This document shows positions 5,711 to 7,473 of a stretch of DNA of 7,473 bases, in pieces. Position numbers and translations under genes: made by a program. Source of the stretch: Blautia sp. (GTDB lineage Bacteria > Bacillota > Clostridia > Lachnospirales > Lachnospiraceae); the NCBI GenBank assembly GCA_017515945.1, contig JAFWDX010000265.1:1-7473 (forward strand), given 5' to 3'. Numbering within the stretch: position 1 is the stretch's first letter; each line of letters opens with the position of its first letter. Under the pieces are notes generated by a model. The model did not search any database. It saw nothing but the letters and a program-made list of their open reading frames with translations, and was not told the DNA's origin.

Positions 5711-6304
5711 ATGGCAGTTGACAGAACACCGGTTCTTAAGAGATGCAGATCTCTCGGCCTGGATCCGATTTATCTTGGCATCGATAAAAAATCCACAAGA
5801 CAGCTCAAAAGGTCCAACCGTAAGGTTTCCGACTATGGTATGCAGCTGAAGGAAAAACAGAAAGCAAAATTCATCTACGGCGTACTTGAGAAGCCCTTCC
5901 GCAACTACTATGCGAAGGCCGACAGAATGCCGGGCCAGGCAGGTGAGAACCTGATGCGCATGCTCGAGAGCAGACTGGACAACATCCTGTTCCGCATGGG
6001 CTTTGCCCGCACCCGTATGGAAGGCCGCCAGATCGTGGATCACAGACACGTACTTGTAAACGGCAAGTGTGTCAATATTCCTTCCTACCTGGTCAAGGCC
6101 GGCGATGTGATCGAGATCAAAGAAAAGCATAAGAGCTCTGACCGCTATAAAGCGATCCTTGAAACAACAGGCGGACGCCTGGTTCCCGGATGGCTCGATG
6201 TGGATCAGGAGAATCTCAAAGGACAGGTCAAGGAGCTTCCCACCCGTGAGGAGATCGATGTACCGGTCAACGAGATGCTCATCGTTGAGTTGTACTCCAA
6301 GTAA
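5711..6304 (+). CDS. rpsD: 30S ribosomal protein S4
   Basis: S4 is a primary 16S rRNA-binding protein that starts assembly of the small-subunit body and helps form the mRNA entry channel; in E. coli it also represses the alpha operon. The 197-residue product has the N-terminal segment LKRCRSLGLDPIYLG, the KAKFIYGVLEKPFRNYY region and an S4 RNA-binding domain at about residues 90-150 (LESRLDNILFRMGFA, then RQIVDHRHVLVNGK). Only one Cys (Cys12) lies in the N-terminal region, so the four-Cys zinc site of some S4 proteins is absent. AGGAGG (5695-5700) is 10 bases before the ATG. Its place between rpsK and rpoA matches the E. coli order; B. subtilis has rpsD elsewhere. Confidence 0.98.
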   Translation: MAVDRTPVLKRCRSLGLDPIYLGIDKKSTRQLKRSNRKVSDYGMQLKEKQKAKFIYGVLEKPFRNYYAKADRMPGQAGENLMRMLESRLDNILFRMGFARTRMEGRQIVDHRHVLVNGKCVNIPSYLVKAGDVIEIKEKHKSSDRYKAILETTGGRLVPGWLDVDQENLKGQVKELPTREEIDVPVNEMLIVELYSK

Positions 6305-6364
6305 TGATCTAACAACTTCCTGGTTCGCGTCAGGCAACGACAGACCCTAAGGAGGGCTTATATA

Positions 6365-7327
6365 GTGTTTGATTTCAATAAACCAAAAATTGAAATAACC
6401 GAAATATCCGAGGATAAACGGTTTGGAAGATTCGTGGTGGAGCCTCTGGAGAGAGGTTATGGGACGACGCTGGGAAATTCCCTTCGCCGGATCATGCTTT
6501 CTTCTCTTCCGGGGTCGGCTGTCAGTCAGGTCAAGATTGACGGCGTTCTTCACGAATTCAGCTCCGTTCCCGGCGTAAAGGAAGATGTTACCGAGATCAT
6601 CATGAATCTCAAAAGCCTGGACATCAGGAATAACAGCATGGATGACGCTCCAAAGACAGCCTATATCGACTGTGATGGCAAGGGAGTCGTTCATGCCAGC
6701 GATATTCAGGTGGATCAGGATATCGAGATCATGAATCCGGATCAGGTCATTGCGACTCTCAACGGAGGGAGTGACTGCAAGTTCGTAATGGAGCTGACGA
6801 TCACCAACGGACGCGGATACGTCAGTGCGGACAAGATCAAGCAGAATGAAGAGCTTCCGATCGGCGTTATCGCTGTTGACGCCATTTATACGCCCGTTGA
6901 CAGAGTGAACATGACGGTTGAAAATACCCGTGTCGGTCAGGTTACAGACTACGATAAGCTGACACTTGACGTATATACAAACGGGACGCTTGATCCGGAT
7001 GAGGCAGTTTCCCTTGCTGCCAAAGTGCTGAGCGAGCACCTGAATCTGTTTATCGATCTGTCTGAGAACGCTAAACAGACAGAGTTTATCGTCGACAAGC
7101 AGGATGATGAGAAAGAAAAGGTTCTCGAGATGAGCATTGACGAACTGGAGCTTTCCGTACGTTCGTATAACTGCCTCAAGAGAGCCGGGATCAATACGGT
7201 AGAAGAGCTTTGCAGCAAAACTTCCGACGACATGATGAAGGTGCGTAACCTTGGCAAAAAGTCGCTTGAGGAGGTTCTGGCCAAGCTCAAGGAGCTGGGT
7301 CTGCAGCTCCAGCCTTCAGAGGAGTAA
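6365..7327 (+). CDS. rpoA: DNA-directed RNA polymerase subunit alpha
   Basis: The alpha dimer nucleates assembly of RNA polymerase, and its C-terminal domain contacts promoter UP elements and activators. The 320-residue product starts with GTG at 6365, supported by TAAGGAGGG (6348-6356) 8 bases upstream and by the normal N-terminus [10 protein letters not shown]. The N-terminal dimerisation domain (about residues 1-230) holds [21 protein letters not shown] (30-50). An acidic linker (about 231-252) leads to the C-terminal domain (about 255-320). There Arg266, Asn269 and Cys270 (VRSYNCL), plus Gly297, Lys299 and Ser300 (LGKKS), match the E. coli UP-element binding residues Arg265, Asn268, Cys269, Gly296, Lys298 and Ser299. 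It lies 60 bases after rpsD and 98 before rplQ. Confidence 0.98.
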   Translation: MFDFNKPKIEITEISEDKRFGRFVVEPLERGYGTTLGNSLRRIMLSSLPGSAVSQVKIDGVLHEFSSVPGVKEDVTEIIMNLKSLDIRNNSMDDAPKTAYIDCDGKGVVHASDIQVDQDIEIMNPDQVIATLNGGSDCKFVMELTITNGRGYVSADKIKQNEELPIGVIAVDAIYTPVDRVNMTVENTRVGQVTDYDKLTLDVYTNGTLDPDEAVSLAAKVLSEHLNLFIDLSENAKQTEFIVDKQDDEKEKVLEMSIDELELSVRSYNCLKRAGINTVEELCSKTSDDMMKVRNLGKKSLEEVLAKLKELGLQLQPSEE

Positions 7328-7425
7328 TATTGCTCCCGTAAAGAATATGGCGGGTATTTGCTTTGCAGTGCTGCAGTAAGTCCGAACAAGCATGCAGTGC
7401 TGTCCCGCACAGGAGGAAAAAATAA
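7328..7425 (+). other. rpoA-rplQ spacer with a direct repeat and possible hairpin
   Basis: This 98-base spacer holds a perfect 10-base direct repeat TGCAGTGCTG (7364-7373 and 7393-7402), enclosed by a possible 5-bp stem GCGGG/CCCGC (7350-7354 with 7404-7408). The rplQ ribosome binding site AGGAGG is at 7411-7416. No T-run follows the stem, so it is not a typical terminator. Confidence 0.35.
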
Positions 7426-7473
7426 ATGGCAAAATACAGAAAACTGAGCAGAACAGCTTCCCAGAGAAAAGCA
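7426..7473 (+). CDS. rplQ: 50S ribosomal protein L17 (5' end only)
   Basis: Only the first 16 codons are in the window (MAKYRKLSRTASQRKA). They match the very conserved N-terminus of bacterial L17, a large-subunit protein near the exit tunnel. AGGAGG lies 9 bases before the ATG, and rplQ is the usual last gene of the alpha operon after rpoA. The rest of the gene runs past the window edge. Confidence 0.93.
   Translation, partial: MAKYRKLSRTASQRKA

Noticed and set aside
5531..6337. 268-codon minus-strand frame opposite rpsK and rpsD
   Set aside because: Antisense to two ribosomal protein genes with no independent support.
1..7473. CRISPR array, tRNA or rRNA genes, prophage or toxin-antitoxin modules
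   Set aside because: No regularly spaced repeats, cloverleaf sequences or matching proteins were seen on either strand.

Overview
The window looks like a chromosomal segment from a Gram-positive member of the class Clostridia, most probably family Lachnospiraceae. This rests on the gene order rpmJ-rpsM-rpsK-rpsD-rpoA-rplQ with rpsD inside the alpha operon, the N-terminus of ribosomal protein S4 (MAVDRTPVLKRCRSLGLDPI), the style of the NAD-dependent ligase and of the MetA enzyme, strong AGGAGG ribosome binding sites, and a base composition near 50% GC. The family assignment is inference from recall; no search was run.

Layout: (1) 1-1878, + strand: the 3' part of an NAD-dependent DNA ligase (LigA type). 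Its reading frame is open to the window edge, so about 35-40 N-terminal residues lie outside. It ends in a strong hairpin terminator (1884-1913). (2) 1989-2963, - strand: a 324-residue secreted protein with a signal peptide, one Big2 Ig-like domain and a C-terminal region resembling lysozyme-like cell-wall hydrolase domains. (3) 2964-3157: a divergent promoter region in which both genes carry an identical extended -10 box (TGTTATAATG, inverted), with a 28-bp repeat fragment between them. (4) 3158-4129, + strand: metA, whose residues predict homoserine O-acetyltransferase activity. (5) 4128-4269: a small structured mobile-like element with terminal inverted repeats and a 10-bp direct duplication, inserted exactly at the metA stop codon and upstream of the metA terminator (4300-4339). 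(6) 4486 to the end, + strand: the alpha ribosomal protein operon, with rpmJ (L36, 37 aa), a 291-bp structured non-coding spacer, rpsM (S13), rpsK (S11), rpsD (S4), rpoA (RNA polymerase alpha) and the start of rplQ (L17).

The alpha-operon genes make parts of the small and large ribosomal subunits and the polymerase alpha subunit, and are probably co-transcribed. The ligase, the cell-wall protein and metA have no obvious functional link to it. infA, which commonly precedes rpmJ, is absent here, and metA with its terminator occupies the upstream position.

No large new defence or mobile system is present. The least ordinary things are the insertion element that regenerates the metA stop codon, its second partial copy beside the metA promoter, and the long folded spacer between rpmJ and rpsM.
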